Shown: positions 1 to 6,742, counted from the first letter of the stretch. The stretch is 6,866 bases of DNA from Chloroflexota bacterium (GCA_021786265.1 JAJYNP010000211.1:1-6866), one strand, 5' to 3'. Made by a program: numbers and translations. The notes: a model not told the origin generated them from the letters alone.

Positions 1-120
1 CGTGTCAGCGCGGCCGAGTTGCGTCACATCCAGCGGAGCCTCAACGGCCGGCCGCGCAAGACCCTTGGCTACCTGTCACCATCAGAGAAGCTCGCAGAGA
101 TCGTTGCGGCCACCGGTTGA
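1..120 (+). CDS. IS30-family transposase, C-terminal end only (partial, 5' end outside window)
   Basis: Reading from base 1 gives 39 codons and a TGA stop at 118-120. The peptide contains LNGRPRKTLGYLSPSEKLAE, which matches the conserved end of the IS30-family DDE transposase core (the usual form is LN.RPRKTLG...P.E). This segment lies after the catalytic acidic residues, so the window cannot show whether the enzyme is active. The enzyme would cut and join DNA at the ends of its own insertion sequence. The stop is followed at once by a small hairpin and then a strong terminator. No clear terminal inverted repeat or target duplication can be assigned because the other end of the element is outside the window. 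The family call is confident from the motif; whether the copy is complete is unknown. Confidence 0.85.
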   Translation, partial: RVSAAELRHIQRSLNGRPRKTLGYLSPSEKLAEIVAATG

Positions 121-122
121 AT

Positions 123-141
123 CCGCCCTCCCGCAGGGCGG
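123..141 (+). repeat. Short inverted repeat (hairpin) just after the transposase stop
   Basis: CCGCCCT (123-129) pairs perfectly with AGGGCGG (135-141) around a 5-nt loop. It lies 2 nt after the transposase stop and has no T-tract, so alone it is not a canonical terminator. It may protect the mRNA 3' end or belong to the right end of the insertion sequence. Confidence 0.5.
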
Positions 142-146
142 GTGAT

Positions 147-181
147 GGCTTCTGGAGTTGTCTCCAGGGGCCGTTTTTGTT
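147..181 (+). terminator. Rho-independent terminator after the IS30 transposase
   Basis: GGCTTCTGGAG (147-157) pairs with CTCCAGGGGCC (162-172) to give an 11-bp stem with two G-U pairs and a TTGT loop. It is followed by G, five T (174-178) and GTT. This is the best intrinsic terminator in the window. It should separate transposase transcription from the downstream operon. It also contains the TTG at 158 that could be mistaken for the start of the next gene. Confidence 0.85.
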
Positions 182-220
182 GTCGGTGCACCTGATGATG
201 CCGGGGGCATGACGGTGACC

Positions 221-230
221 AGGAGGGAGG
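221..230 (+). promoter_or_regulatory. Ribosome binding site deciding the Nudix gene start
   Basis: AGGAGGGAGG ends 8 nt before the ATG at 239. This near-ideal Shine-Dalgarno picks that ATG over the in-frame upstream ATG (209), GTG (215) and TTG (158). The TTG sits in a terminator loop, and the ATG and GTG have no comparable upstream purine run. Confidence 0.8.
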
Positions 231-238
231 AGACGCCC

Positions 239-658
239 ATGCGACCCGTCCAGATCTTCCATCGGTCGGCGGGAGCGGTCGTCCTCGATGGAGGGGGTTG
301 CCTGATCGTGCAGCATGGCCGCGAATGGGTGTTCCCCAAGGGACACATCGAACAGGATGAGACCCCGGAGCAGGCCGCGATCCGGGAGGTCCGGGAAGAG
401 ACCGGCATCCAGATCGCCATCGACGGCAGGATCGGCGTCAGCCGCTACGAGTTCGTCGACCGCCGCGGTGGGCACCGGAACCGCAAGACCGTCGACTGGT
501 TCCTGGCTCACGCGGTGGGCGGCGAGCTGCACATCGAGCCCATCTTCGCCGACGGCGCGTTCGTGGTTCGCGACCAGGTGCTGGAGCGGTTGACGCACGA
601 GGCAGACCAGGACATCGCGCGGCGCGCCTTCGAGATGGCGGAGGAAGCGACGGCATGA
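239..658 (+). CDS. Nudix hydrolase, Ap4A/Ap6A hydrolase-like
   Basis: A 139-residue cytosolic protein. A complete Nudix box GX5EX7REUXEEXGU spans residues 35-57: G35, E41, then REVREETGI at 49-57, with E53 and E54 as expected Mg2+ ligands. The preceding WVFPKGH (30-36), and RYEF followed by a basic patch and VDWFLA downstream, resemble diadenosine polyphosphate hydrolases (Ap4A or Ap6A type, as in Thermus Ndx1) more than MutT. These enzymes cleave dinucleoside polyphosphates to ATP plus smaller nucleotides and remove alarmone-like by-products of aminoacyl-tRNA synthetases. The length is normal for a one-domain Nudix enzyme. The start at 239 is set by its Shine-Dalgarno. Its TGA overlaps the ATG of the MoxR gene (ATGA, 655-658), so the two are translationally coupled. 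The fold is certain; the substrate is an inference, and another nucleoside-diphosphate derivative is possible. Confidence 0.9.
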   Translation: MRPVQIFHRSAGAVVLDGGGCLIVQHGREWVFPKGHIEQDETPEQAAIREVREETGIQIAIDGRIGVSRYEFVDRRGGHRNRKTVDWFLAHAVGGELHIEPIFADGAFVVRDQVLERLTHEADQDIARRAFEMAEEATA

Positions 659-1689
659 TCGGCGAGATCGCCCCGCGCCGCCTGGACGAGGCGCCACCCC
701 TCGCCGGTGCGCCCACGAGGCCCCTCCCGCTCGACGGCACCGCGACCTCCGCCCGCCTCGGTCGCTTCTGGCGCGACCTCCAGGCGTCGGTCGGAACCGC
801 AGTGGTCGGCGACGCCCTCAGCCTGCGGCTGCTCGCGGTCGCGCTCCTGGCCGACGGTCACGCGCTCATCGAAGACGTGCCCGGCGTGGGCAAGACCCTG
901 CTGGCCCGCGCGTTCGCACGGTCGCTGTCTCTCGGGTTCGCACGCGTCCAGGGCACCCCGGACCTGCTGCCCACCGACGTCACGGGCGCCAGCATCCTGG
1001 AAGGGGGGCGCCTCCGGTTCGTGCCGGGTCCCATCTTCACCAACGTGCTGCTGGTCGACGAGATCAATCGCGCCACGCCGCGCACGCAATCCGCGCTGCT
1101 CGAGGCGATGCAGGAGCGTCAGGTCTCCGTCGACGGCGAGTCGAAGCCGCTCGACGACCCGTTCCTGGTCGTCGCGACGCAGAACCCCGTGGAGCTGGAG
1201 GGAACGTTCTCGCTCCCCGAGGCCCAGCTCGACCGGTTCCTCGTGCAGATCGCCATGGGCTATCCCGGACGCGACGAGGAACGCCGTATCGCCCGCCGCT
1301 ACCGGGGCGGAGCCGAGCCGCTCGCACGCGTCGAGCCGGTCGTCGACAACCCGACCCTGGTCGCGCTGCGCCGGTCCGTCAGCGACGTCCACGTGAGCGA
1401 GGCAGTGGAAGGCTACGCGGTGGACCTCGTCCGGGCCACGCGCGAACACCGGGATCTCCGCCTCGGCGCCAGCCCGCGGGCCAGCGTGGCCCTGTATCGC
1501 GCCAGCCAGGCGTGGGCGGCCCTCGAGGGTCGAGGGTTCGTGCTGCCCGACGACGTCGCCGCGGTGGCGCGCCCCGTGCTCGGGCATCGGCTCCGGCTGG
1601 ACGTCGATCGTCAGATGCGCGGCGCGACGATGGACCGGGTGCTCGACGAGGTGCTGGCAGCAGTCGCCGTGCCGCTCGCTCCGGCATGA
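655..1689 (+). CDS. MoxR-family AAA+ ATPase
   Basis: A 344-residue ATPase of the AAA_3/MoxR type, the usual length. Visible motifs are Walker A EDVPGVGKT (73-81), Walker B VLLVDEIN (131-138) followed by RATPRTQSALLEAMQE, sensor 1 ATQNP (174-178), the PEAQLDRF segment (188-195) carrying the arginine expected near the subunit interface, and sensor 2 GASPRA (271-276). Residues 1-40 are a variable extension. MoxR proteins form hexameric rings and act as chaperones in maturing or assembling protein complexes, often at the membrane. The start ATG overlaps the Nudix stop and the stop overlaps the DUF58 start (ATGA, 1686-1689), so it is the second gene of a coupled operon. Having DUF58 next to it is the diagnostic MoxR arrangement. 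The first Walker A glycine is Asp74, common in this family and not a defect. The client protein cannot be told from sequence. Confidence 0.95.
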   Translation: MIGEIAPRRLDEAPPLAGAPTRPLPLDGTATSARLGRFWRDLQASVGTAVVGDALSLRLLAVALLADGHALIEDVPGVGKTLLARAFARSLSLGFARVQGTPDLLPTDVTGASILEGGRLRFVPGPIFTNVLLVDEINRATPRTQSALLEAMQERQVSVDGESKPLDDPFLVVATQNPVELEGTFSLPEAQLDRFLVQIAMGYPGRDEERRIARRYRGGAEPLARVEPVVDNPTLVALRRSVSDVHVSEAVEGYAVDLVRATREHRDLRLGASPRASVALYRASQAWAALEGRGFVLPDDVAAVARPVLGHRLRLDVDRQMRGATMDRVLDEVLAAVAVPLAPA

Positions 1690-2921
1690 GCCGCGCGTCC
1701 GCGCTGCTCGCGCTGGCCATCGTCCTTGCCGGCGCGGCCGTGCGCAGCCCGGGCCTCATGCTCGCCGGCGCGCTCGTGGGCCTGACCGCGGCCCTCACGC
1801 AGCTGTGGAGCCGGTTCGGGCTTCGCCGGGTGCACTACGAGCGTCGCCTGGCGACCGCCCGGGCGGTCTGGGGCGACGAGGTGGCGCTCGATGTCGCGGT
1901 GTGGAATGACAAGCCGTTGCCGCTCGCCTGGCTGTCTGTGGACGACTACGTCAGCGACGAGGCGTCGATCGACGGCGGCTCCCTGCTTCCGAGCGAACGC
2001 CCCGGGCTGGCGGTGCTGCGGAACGTCTGGACGGTCGGGTGGTTCGAGCGCGTGACGCGCCGCCTGGTGATCCGGGCCGACCGTCGCGGCACGTACGAGT
2101 TCGGGCCCGTCCGGCTCGTGGTGGCGGACCTCTTCGGCCACGGGACCGCGGTCGAGGAGCACGCGGACAGGCACCTCTACATCGTCCGGCCTCGAAGCGT
2201 GCCGGTGCGCTTCGCCGACAGTGCCCGGCGCTCGCTCGGGGCGCTCCAGGCCCGCCGGAGCCTGTTCGAGGATCCATCTCTGTTCGCCGGCGTGCGGCCG
2301 TACCAGCCCGGGGACTCGCACCGGCGCATTCACTGGCGTGCCACCGCCCGCGTCGGTGCGCCCATGACCAAGCGGTTCGATCCATCGCGAGCCCGTGAGG
2401 TGCTCATCGCGCTCGATGTGCAGACCATTCCCGGTCCCTACTGGGCGCTCCACTTCGACGAGGCCCTCCTCGAGGGCCTGATCGTGGCGGCGCTGTCGCT
2501 TGCCCGGCACGCGGTCGCCGACGGGGCGGCGGTCGGCCTCGCGGCGGCGGGCTACACCCGCACATCGGAACGAATCGTCTACCTCCCGCCGCGGGGCGGC
2601 GACGACCAGCTCGCGATGATCGCGGACGTGCTGGGTCGCCTGAGCCAGACGCCGTCGGCGCCCTTCGAGCTGCTCCTCTCCTCGCTCCCGCAGCGCCTGT
2701 CGCCAGGCACGACGATCCTGGCGCTCGGGGGCCGCGACCCGGCGCCCTTCGCTCCGCTGCTGCGCCGGCTGGACGCCTCCGGCTACCCGGTCGAGTACGT
2801 CGCGATGGGGACATCGTCGTGGAGCGCGGTGTCGCGGCTGCGGGCCCTTGGTCTGGCCGCCCACACGGGAGCGCTGACGCCGGACTGGAAGACGAGCGAT
2901 GCGCTGGTCCTGGCCGGGTAG
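1686..2921 (+). CDS. DUF58 domain protein (MoxR partner, membrane-anchored)
   Basis: A 411-residue protein when started at the ATG at 1686, which overlaps the MoxR stop. An in-frame extension back to 1512 lies inside the MoxR coding region and is rejected. Two hydrophobic stretches (about 5-18 and 22-41) should form a membrane hairpin, followed by a beta-rich region (50-170). The DUF58 signature is GVRPYQPGDSHRRIHWRATA (202-221), then a von Willebrand A-like fold from about 238. Family members are found next to MoxR and are thought to link the ATPase to its client. The first vWA strand reads LIALDVQTIP, so the metal-site DxSxS is not preserved; this probably rules out a normal MIDAS and is seen in other DUF58 proteins. 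The gene overlaps the next one by 23 bp. Family assignment is firm; the molecular role is inferred from family and context. Confidence 0.92.
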   Translation: MSRASALLALAIVLAGAAVRSPGLMLAGALVGLTAALTQLWSRFGLRRVHYERRLATARAVWGDEVALDVAVWNDKPLPLAWLSVDDYVSDEASIDGGSLLPSERPGLAVLRNVWTVGWFERVTRRLVIRADRRGTYEFGPVRLVVADLFGHGTAVEEHADRHLYIVRPRSVPVRFADSARRSLGALQARRSLFEDPSLFAGVRPYQPGDSHRRIHWRATARVGAPMTKRFDPSRAREVLIALDVQTIPGPYWALHFDEALLEGLIVAALSLARHAVADGAAVGLAAAGYTRTSERIVYLPPRGGDDQLAMIADVLGRLSQTPSAPFELLLSSLPQRLSPGTTILALGGRDPAPFAPLLRRLDASGYPVEYVAMGTSSWSAVSRLRALGLAAHTGALTPDWKTSDALVLAG

Positions 2922-4254
2922 GGTGGTCGCCCCCGCGCTCGACGCCCTCGCGGAGGGCTCACTGCTGTGGGTGCTGTATGGGGCGTTCGCCGCCTCGTCG
3001 TCCTCGTCCCGGCCTGCGCTCGGCCTGGTCGAGTTCGCGCTCGCGGCGGCGCTCGGAGTCACGCTGTCCCGACGCCTTGCGTCCCTGGCGACCAGGCGGC
3101 TCGCGCTGGTGTGCACGGCGATCTGCACAGGATGCGTCGGATGGCTTGCCGACCCGGCCGCCGGCACGGTGCTGCTGCGCGATGGCCTCGCGCCGGCCCT
3201 GGCGGTCGGCGTTCCGGGCTGGCTCCTGGCGGTGACCGTGCTCCGGGGCGGGGCCCACCGGGACCCAGCGGCAGATGCGAGCGTGGCGTCGCAGGCGCTG
3301 GTCGTCGGCGTCCCTGGCCTGGCGTTGCCCTGGCTCACGCACATCGGGGCCCGCCCGGGCGACGCCCTCGTCGGTCCCGCGCTCGCCGGATCGCTCCTGT
3401 TCGTGACCAGTTCCCTGCTGGCGATCGCCCACGGCCGCCTCTCCGCGCTCGGCATCGACCCCCAGCAGAGCGTGGGCGGCCGCGCCTGGGCCGGCGTCGC
3501 CGTCGGCGTGGTGGTGCTGATGGGCCTCACCGCGCTCGCGGCGACGCTCGTGCTCGGCGCGCCACTCACGGCCCTCCTCTCGGTTGCGGGCGGGTCCCTG
3601 CTGGCCGGCATCGCGGCCGGCATCGCGGGCCTGATGCCGTGGCTCGTGCCCATCGGGACGGCGTTCGGCGAACTGCTGGCTCGTGCGCCCGGCCTTCCCG
3701 GTCCCGGACACGCTGCGATCACCGCGCCGCCAGTACAGTCGACCCCCGGACCGGGCCCCGCAGGCGTTCCTCCGATCGTCGGACCGCTCCTCGCCATCGC
3801 CGCGCTCACGGCGGTCGGACTGGCGATCCGATACCGGCACGTCTTCCGCGCGCCGCGGGCCGTCCCTCCGCTGCGGGCGAGCCAGGAGATGCGGATCTTC
3901 GTGGTTCCACACGTTTCGTTCGCGCTCCGGCGACCCCGGCTCCGGGCGTCGCTGCCGCAGCGGCGGCGCTCACCCGCCGACGCCGTGGAGGCGTACCTGC
4001 GCCTCCTGCGGGAACTCGATGGTCGACCCGAACTCGCCCGGAGCGATGCCGAGAGCCCGGCGTCGCACGCGCACAGGATCGGGGGTCACGGACTCCCGGC
4101 GGTCCCCCTGGCTTTGCTCGTGGCCGACTTCGAGCTGGCCGCGTACGGCGACCGCGCGCTGGGCCGGCGCGAGACCGTGCGGGCCGTCGCCCGCTGGCGC
4201 CGCCTGCGCCGTGCCATCCGGGACCGCGTTACGCCTACGCGCACCTGGCCGTGA
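2899..4254 (+). CDS. Polytopic membrane protein with C-terminal DUF4129-like domain
   Basis: A 451-residue protein starting at an ATG inside the end of the DUF58 gene (23-bp overlap). I see about nine hydrophobic segments, near residues 16-34, 42-58, 67-83, 97-117, 131-150, 157-177, 198-220, 223-250 and 292-312. A Pro/Gly-rich loop (264-292) comes before the last helix. The tail after 313 is basic and soluble. Residues 357-441 resemble DUF4129: SPADAVEAYLRLLREL, then ESPASHAHRI, and DFELAAYGDRALGRRE near 410-425. DUF4129 is commonly the C-terminus of transglutaminase-core membrane proteins encoded beside MoxR and DUF58, but no transglutaminase Cys-His-Asp module fits between the helices here. 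It is probably the membrane client or anchor of the MoxR/DUF58 pair. The membrane topology is clear; the DUF4129 call is moderately sure and rests on pattern and context. No function is known. Confidence 0.75.
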   Translation: MRWSWPGRVVAPALDALAEGSLLWVLYGAFAASSSSSRPALGLVEFALAAALGVTLSRRLASLATRRLALVCTAICTGCVGWLADPAAGTVLLRDGLAPALAVGVPGWLLAVTVLRGGAHRDPAADASVASQALVVGVPGLALPWLTHIGARPGDALVGPALAGSLLFVTSSLLAIAHGRLSALGIDPQQSVGGRAWAGVAVGVVVLMGLTALAATLVLGAPLTALLSVAGGSLLAGIAAGIAGLMPWLVPIGTAFGELLARAPGLPGPGHAAITAPPVQSTPGPGPAGVPPIVGPLLAIAALTAVGLAIRYRHVFRAPRAVPPLRASQEMRIFVVPHVSFALRRPRLRASLPQRRRSPADAVEAYLRLLRELDGRPELARSDAESPASHAHRIGGHGLPAVPLALLVADFELAAYGDRALGRRETVRAVARWRRLRRAIRDRVTPTRTWP

Positions 4255-4806
4255 TGGTCGACCTTCGCCCCGCCCAATCCGTGGATGCCGTCACGGCCGG
4301 GGCCCCGGAGGCGCCCCGGTGCGGCGTGTGCGGCGTGTGCGGCTTCATTCGCACGGCGTTGAGCGCCGGCTGTTCTGGCTCTTTGCCGAGGGCCCGGGGG
4401 AGGAGCCGTCCCTGCGCGATGCCCGCTGTGCGAGACGGAAACCTGGGCGGAGACGCACGCCCTCTGGTCGGTCGCGCGACAGGGCCCGACGGGGGATCCC
4501 CCTCTGCCGCGCTCACCCGACGGCGTCTGCCGGTCCCACCTGGTCGGGCGCTGACCAGGGCGTGTGCGTGGACGAGGGCGCCGGAGATCCGGGAACGCCT
4601 GGAGCCGTTCCGAACGCTCACGCTGGTCGACCCCGGTGCGGATGGCGGTCCGGCGACGCCATGGCCGGAGCAGCGGATCGACACCCGGATGCCTTCGTGC
4701 GGGGGCAGGCGGTCCGCGATGGACGGGCACAGGGGCTCCACGCCAGGACCGAGCGACCCGCCTGCCGTGCGCGTGAGGTGTCGACGACGCGGCTGACGGC
4801 CGTCCG
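4254..4806 (+). pseudogene. Probable frameshifted remnant of a CxxC/CxxH-motif protein
   Basis: No single frame carries a convincing protein here, but protein-like pieces follow one another in order. An ATG at 4254 overlaps the preceding stop by one base and leads to APRCGVCGVCGF (to about 4345). The next frame gives HGVERRLFWLFAEGPGEEPS up to about 4423. The next gives CPLCETETWAETHALWSVAR and ends VCRSHLVGR before TGA at 4552. The next gives ALTRACAWTRAPEIRERLEP from 4548, and the last RPACRAREVSTTRLTAVRR (4754 on). Each change is in the same direction (net loss of one base modulo three). In the 44-codon CPLC piece, 39 codons end in G or C, as in real genes here. The repeated CPxC and CxxH spacing recalls DUF6062-like proteins of unknown function, from memory only. 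It was probably the fifth operon gene. Assembly indels could mimic this pattern, and chance peptides remain possible. Confidence 0.5.
4319..4345 (+). repeat. Three tandem 9-bp units within the CxxC segment
   Basis: GTGCGGCGT occurs twice (4319-4327, 4328-4336) and is followed by GTGCGGCTT (4337-4345). In the frame of the ATG at 4254 it encodes CGVCGVCGF, so the duplication adds one cysteine in frame. Confidence 0.8.
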
Positions 4807-4809
4807 GCG

Positions 4810-4838
4810 GTCGGCGCTGCCTCGCACTGCGTTACGCT
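4810..4838 (+). promoter_or_regulatory. Weak candidate promoter for tRNA-Ser
   Basis: TACGCT (4833-4838) keeps the TA and final T of a -10 hexamer and lies about 46 bp before the tRNA 5' end. No good -35 is visible at the right spacing (GTCGGC at 4810-4815). It is offered because a tRNA far from any coupled gene needs a promoter nearby; the sequence support is poor. Confidence 0.2.
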
Positions 4839-4884
4839 ACCGTGTGCGGCGCCCGGGCCGCACCAGGGCCACCCGGCGCTCCGT

Positions 4885-4971
<87 letters not shown>

Positions 4972-4975
4972 TACG

Positions 4976-4993
4976 GCAGCCCTCCGCGGCTGC
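4976..4993 (+). repeat. Hairpin between tRNA-Ser and the MFS gene
   Basis: GCAGCC (4976-4981) pairs with GGCTGC (4988-4993) around CTCCGC. It starts 5 nt after the tRNA CCA and ends 4 nt before the ATG at 4998. No T-tract follows, so it is not a canonical terminator. It could end tRNA transcription weakly, mark 3' processing, or mask initiation at 4998. Confidence 0.45.
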
Positions 4994-4997
4994 TCCG

Positions 4998-6371
4998 ATG
5001 GCTCCGCTGAGGTCGCTCGTGTCGTCCCGATTCCATGGTCCGACCCGTCCACATCTGCGGGGTTCCGGGCTGGCGCGCCTGGGCGCGGACTGGATGGCAT
5101 TCGGGGAGCCTGCATACCGCACCTACCTCCTGCTGGGGATCACCCAGGGTGTCGTACTGGCCCTGTCGGGCACGGCGCTCAGCATCCCGCTGCTCCTCAC
5201 GCTCGGGCTGGGTCCGGGCCCCACCACGCTGGTGGCCTCGCTGGCGCTGATCGGACCGGCGGCCCAGCTGACCGTTCCCACCCTGCTGCGGCGCAACGGC
5301 GGCAACCTGCGCCGGGTCACGCTGGTGGCAGCGGCGCTGGGCGAGACGCGCGGTCTCTGGCTGGCCGTGCTTACCGTCATCGGCGCGGCCGGCGGGGCCA
5401 ACCACGCCGTGCTGGTGGCGGGGCTCGTGCTCGCCACCGCGGCGCTGGGTGTCTTTTCGGGGGTGGCCGGGGCGAACCTGCAGGCCTGGTTCGCGGCAAC
5501 GCTGCCGGAAGACGAACGTCGGTTCGTCGCCCCGCGGGTCGTCGGGCTGGGGCTCGCCGTCAGCGCGGTGCTGCTGGCGGCGATCGCCGTCGTGCTCGAT
5601 CCTGCACTGCGCACCTACGGGCTGGCTGCCTTCGCGGTCCCGTTCTTCGCGGGTGGCCTGGCAGGGGTGCTCGAACTGTCTGCCCTCGCGACCCTGCCGC
5701 GCCCCGGTCGCGTACGCGTGGCACGTCCCGCGACGGCGATGCCGCCGCCGCCGGGCTGGCCCGCGTTCGTGGGGGTGGCCACCCTGGCGAGCCTCGGCTC
5801 GGGGCTCGCTCCCTACTATGCGGTGTACATCATCAGCGTGCTGCGCGCCTCGGCGTCGGTTGCGGTGGCGCTGTCGGCACTCACGTCGGCGGCCGCGGTC
5901 GTCGCCTCGACCTTCGGCGCCGGCCTCCTGAACCGACACTCGTCGTCGCGGCTGTTGCGGCTCGCGTACGTGGGCCTGGGCACGGGGTGGGTGCTGGCGC
6001 TGGCCAGCTTCCCGGATAATCCGGCCGCGCTTCTCTGCTTCGTGGCGGTGGCGCTCCTCGTCAGCGCAGGCGGCGCGATCGTTCAGATCGCCACCAACGA
6101 GCGGCTCTTCCGTCTCGTGTCGGGCCCCACGGTCTTCACCCAGCAGGGCCGGTTCGTGGGCGCCACGGCGAGCGCCACCGCGGCGGGCCAGATCGCCGGG
6201 GCCGCGCTGCTGGTCGCCGCACCGGTGGGCTATCCAGTCTTCGCGGCCCTGTTCCTGGCCTCGGGCGGGGTGCGCCTGCTGGCCGCCGCACGGCTGCCGG
6301 TCGCTGACTCCTGGTCGAACGCCACGCGCGTCGTCTCGTTCACGGAACTCGGACGCGGCGACCGATCATGA
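4998..6371 (+). CDS. Major facilitator superfamily (MFS) transporter, substrate unknown
   Basis: A 457-residue inner-membrane protein with about twelve hydrophobic helices in two groups of six (about 43-228 and 257-430). They are separated by a Pro/Arg-rich cytoplasmic linker (234-256, with MPPPPGW). ANLQAWFAATLPEDERRFVA (159-178) matches the family pattern of a loop ending in a P-x-x-x-R turn between helices, seen in many MFS_1 proteins. DWMAFGEPAYRTYL (31-44) before helix 1 is probably also conserved. The start is uncertain: ATG 4998 has no good Shine-Dalgarno and is only 27 nt after the tRNA; GTG 5019 and ATG 5094 are in frame, but the latter would cut into the conserved segment before helix 1. 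Its stop overlaps an ATG (ATGA, 6368-6371), but I do not believe the short ORF that follows. Uptake or efflux cannot be told; metabolite or drug export is a guess. Confidence 0.85.
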   Translation: MAPLRSLVSSRFHGPTRPHLRGSGLARLGADWMAFGEPAYRTYLLLGITQGVVLALSGTALSIPLLLTLGLGPGPTTLVASLALIGPAAQLTVPTLLRRNGGNLRRVTLVAAALGETRGLWLAVLTVIGAAGGANHAVLVAGLVLATAALGVFSGVAGANLQAWFAATLPEDERRFVAPRVVGLGLAVSAVLLAAIAVVLDPALRTYGLAAFAVPFFAGGLAGVLELSALATLPRPGRVRVARPATAMPPPPGWPAFVGVATLASLGSGLAPYYAVYIISVLRASASVAVALSALTSAAAVVASTFGAGLLNRHSSSRLLRLAYVGLGTGWVLALASFPDNPAALLCFVAVALLVSAGGAIVQIATNERLFRLVSGPTVFTQQGRFVGATASATAAGQIAGAALLVAAPVGYPVFAALFLASGGVRLLAAARLPVADSWSNATRVVSFTELGRGDRS

Positions 6372-6457
6372 GCCCGGCGATGGCACGCGCTCCCAGCGAG
6401 CGCCGCGATCCCGACGGGCATCCCCGGCACGGTGGGCAACAACAGGCCGAACGGCAC

Positions 6458-6485
6458 TTGGGACTCGGTGCTGACTGTGTAACAA
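6458..6485 (+). promoter_or_regulatory. Weak candidate promoter upstream of the aminotransferase
   Basis: TTGGGA (6458-6463) and TAACAA (6480-6485) are 16 bp apart in the locally AT-richer patch. They match 4/6 and 3/6 of the sigma-70 consensus. The inverted repeat at 6504-6524 would lie just downstream of the start point, a normal operator position. Confidence 0.2.
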
Positions 6486-6503
6486 CACCCGATCAGAGAG
6501 GAT

Positions 6504-6524
6504 GTCAGATGACTAGCGTCTGAC
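6504..6524 (+). repeat. Inverted repeat GTCAGA...TCTGAC, possible operator or hairpin
   Basis: GTCAGA (6504-6509) and TCTGAC (6519-6524) form a perfect 6-bp inverted repeat. It extends to 8 bp with one T-G and one G-C pair, leaving the loop ACTAG. A third half-site GTCAGA is at 6565-6570. This suits a dimeric regulator, but RNA hairpin function is equally possible. Confidence 0.4.
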
Positions 6525-6561
6525 GGCTGGAGTGGTGGCCCGCGGCTGGAGTGGTGGCCCG
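6524..6561 (+). repeat. Perfect tandem duplication, 2 x 19 bp
   Basis: CGGCTGGAGTGGTGGCCCG occupies 6524-6542 and again 6543-6561 with no mismatch. It is non-coding and sits between the GTCAGA inverted repeat and the third GTCAGA copy. It may be a recent slippage duplication or a doubled binding site. Confidence 0.9.
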
Positions 6562-6577
6562 ATGGTCAGACACGGCA

Positions 6578-6604
6578 GTGGCTCGTTGTTCGTCTTCGAG
6601 CCAC
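6578..6604 (+). repeat. Hairpin in the leader region
   Basis: GTGGCTCG (6578-6585) pairs perfectly with CGAGCCAC (6597-6604) around an 11-nt T-rich loop (6586-6596). A second short hairpin GGGGC/GCCCC is at 6665-6680. Together they suggest a structured 5' leader before the aminotransferase; no T-tract follows either one. Confidence 0.45.
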
Positions 6605-6742
6605 GGTCACGACCATCGCTCCCTCGGCACAGAGCCCAGGGCTGCCACGGCGCCCGATCTGCGCGGGGCTGCGTGGCCCCAGCTCCGGGACACACCGTCC
6701 GGACCGGGGCATGAAGGTGGACTGGCGAACTCGAACCCAACT

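Noticed and set aside
158..238. N-terminal extension of the Nudix protein from TTG 158 (or ATG 209, GTG 215)
   Set aside because: TTG 158 lies in the loop of the terminator hairpin, the added residues do not look like Nudix sequence, and ATG 239 has a near-perfect Shine-Dalgarno.
868..900. Asp in place of the first Walker A glycine in MoxR
   Set aside because: The form EDVPGVGKT is widespread in functional MoxR proteins, so this is not an anomaly.
1611..3809. Very long open frame on the minus strand (732 codons) opposite the DUF58 and DUF4129 genes
   Set aside because: Low-complexity Arg/Pro/Ala/Gly translation typical of antisense frames in GC-rich DNA, no domain recognisable, and the + strand genes are convincing.
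6368..6523. 51-codon ORF starting at the ATGA overlap with the MFS stop
   Set aside because: The overlap is tempting, but there is no recognisable domain, third-position use degrades midway, and it ends inside an inverted repeat.
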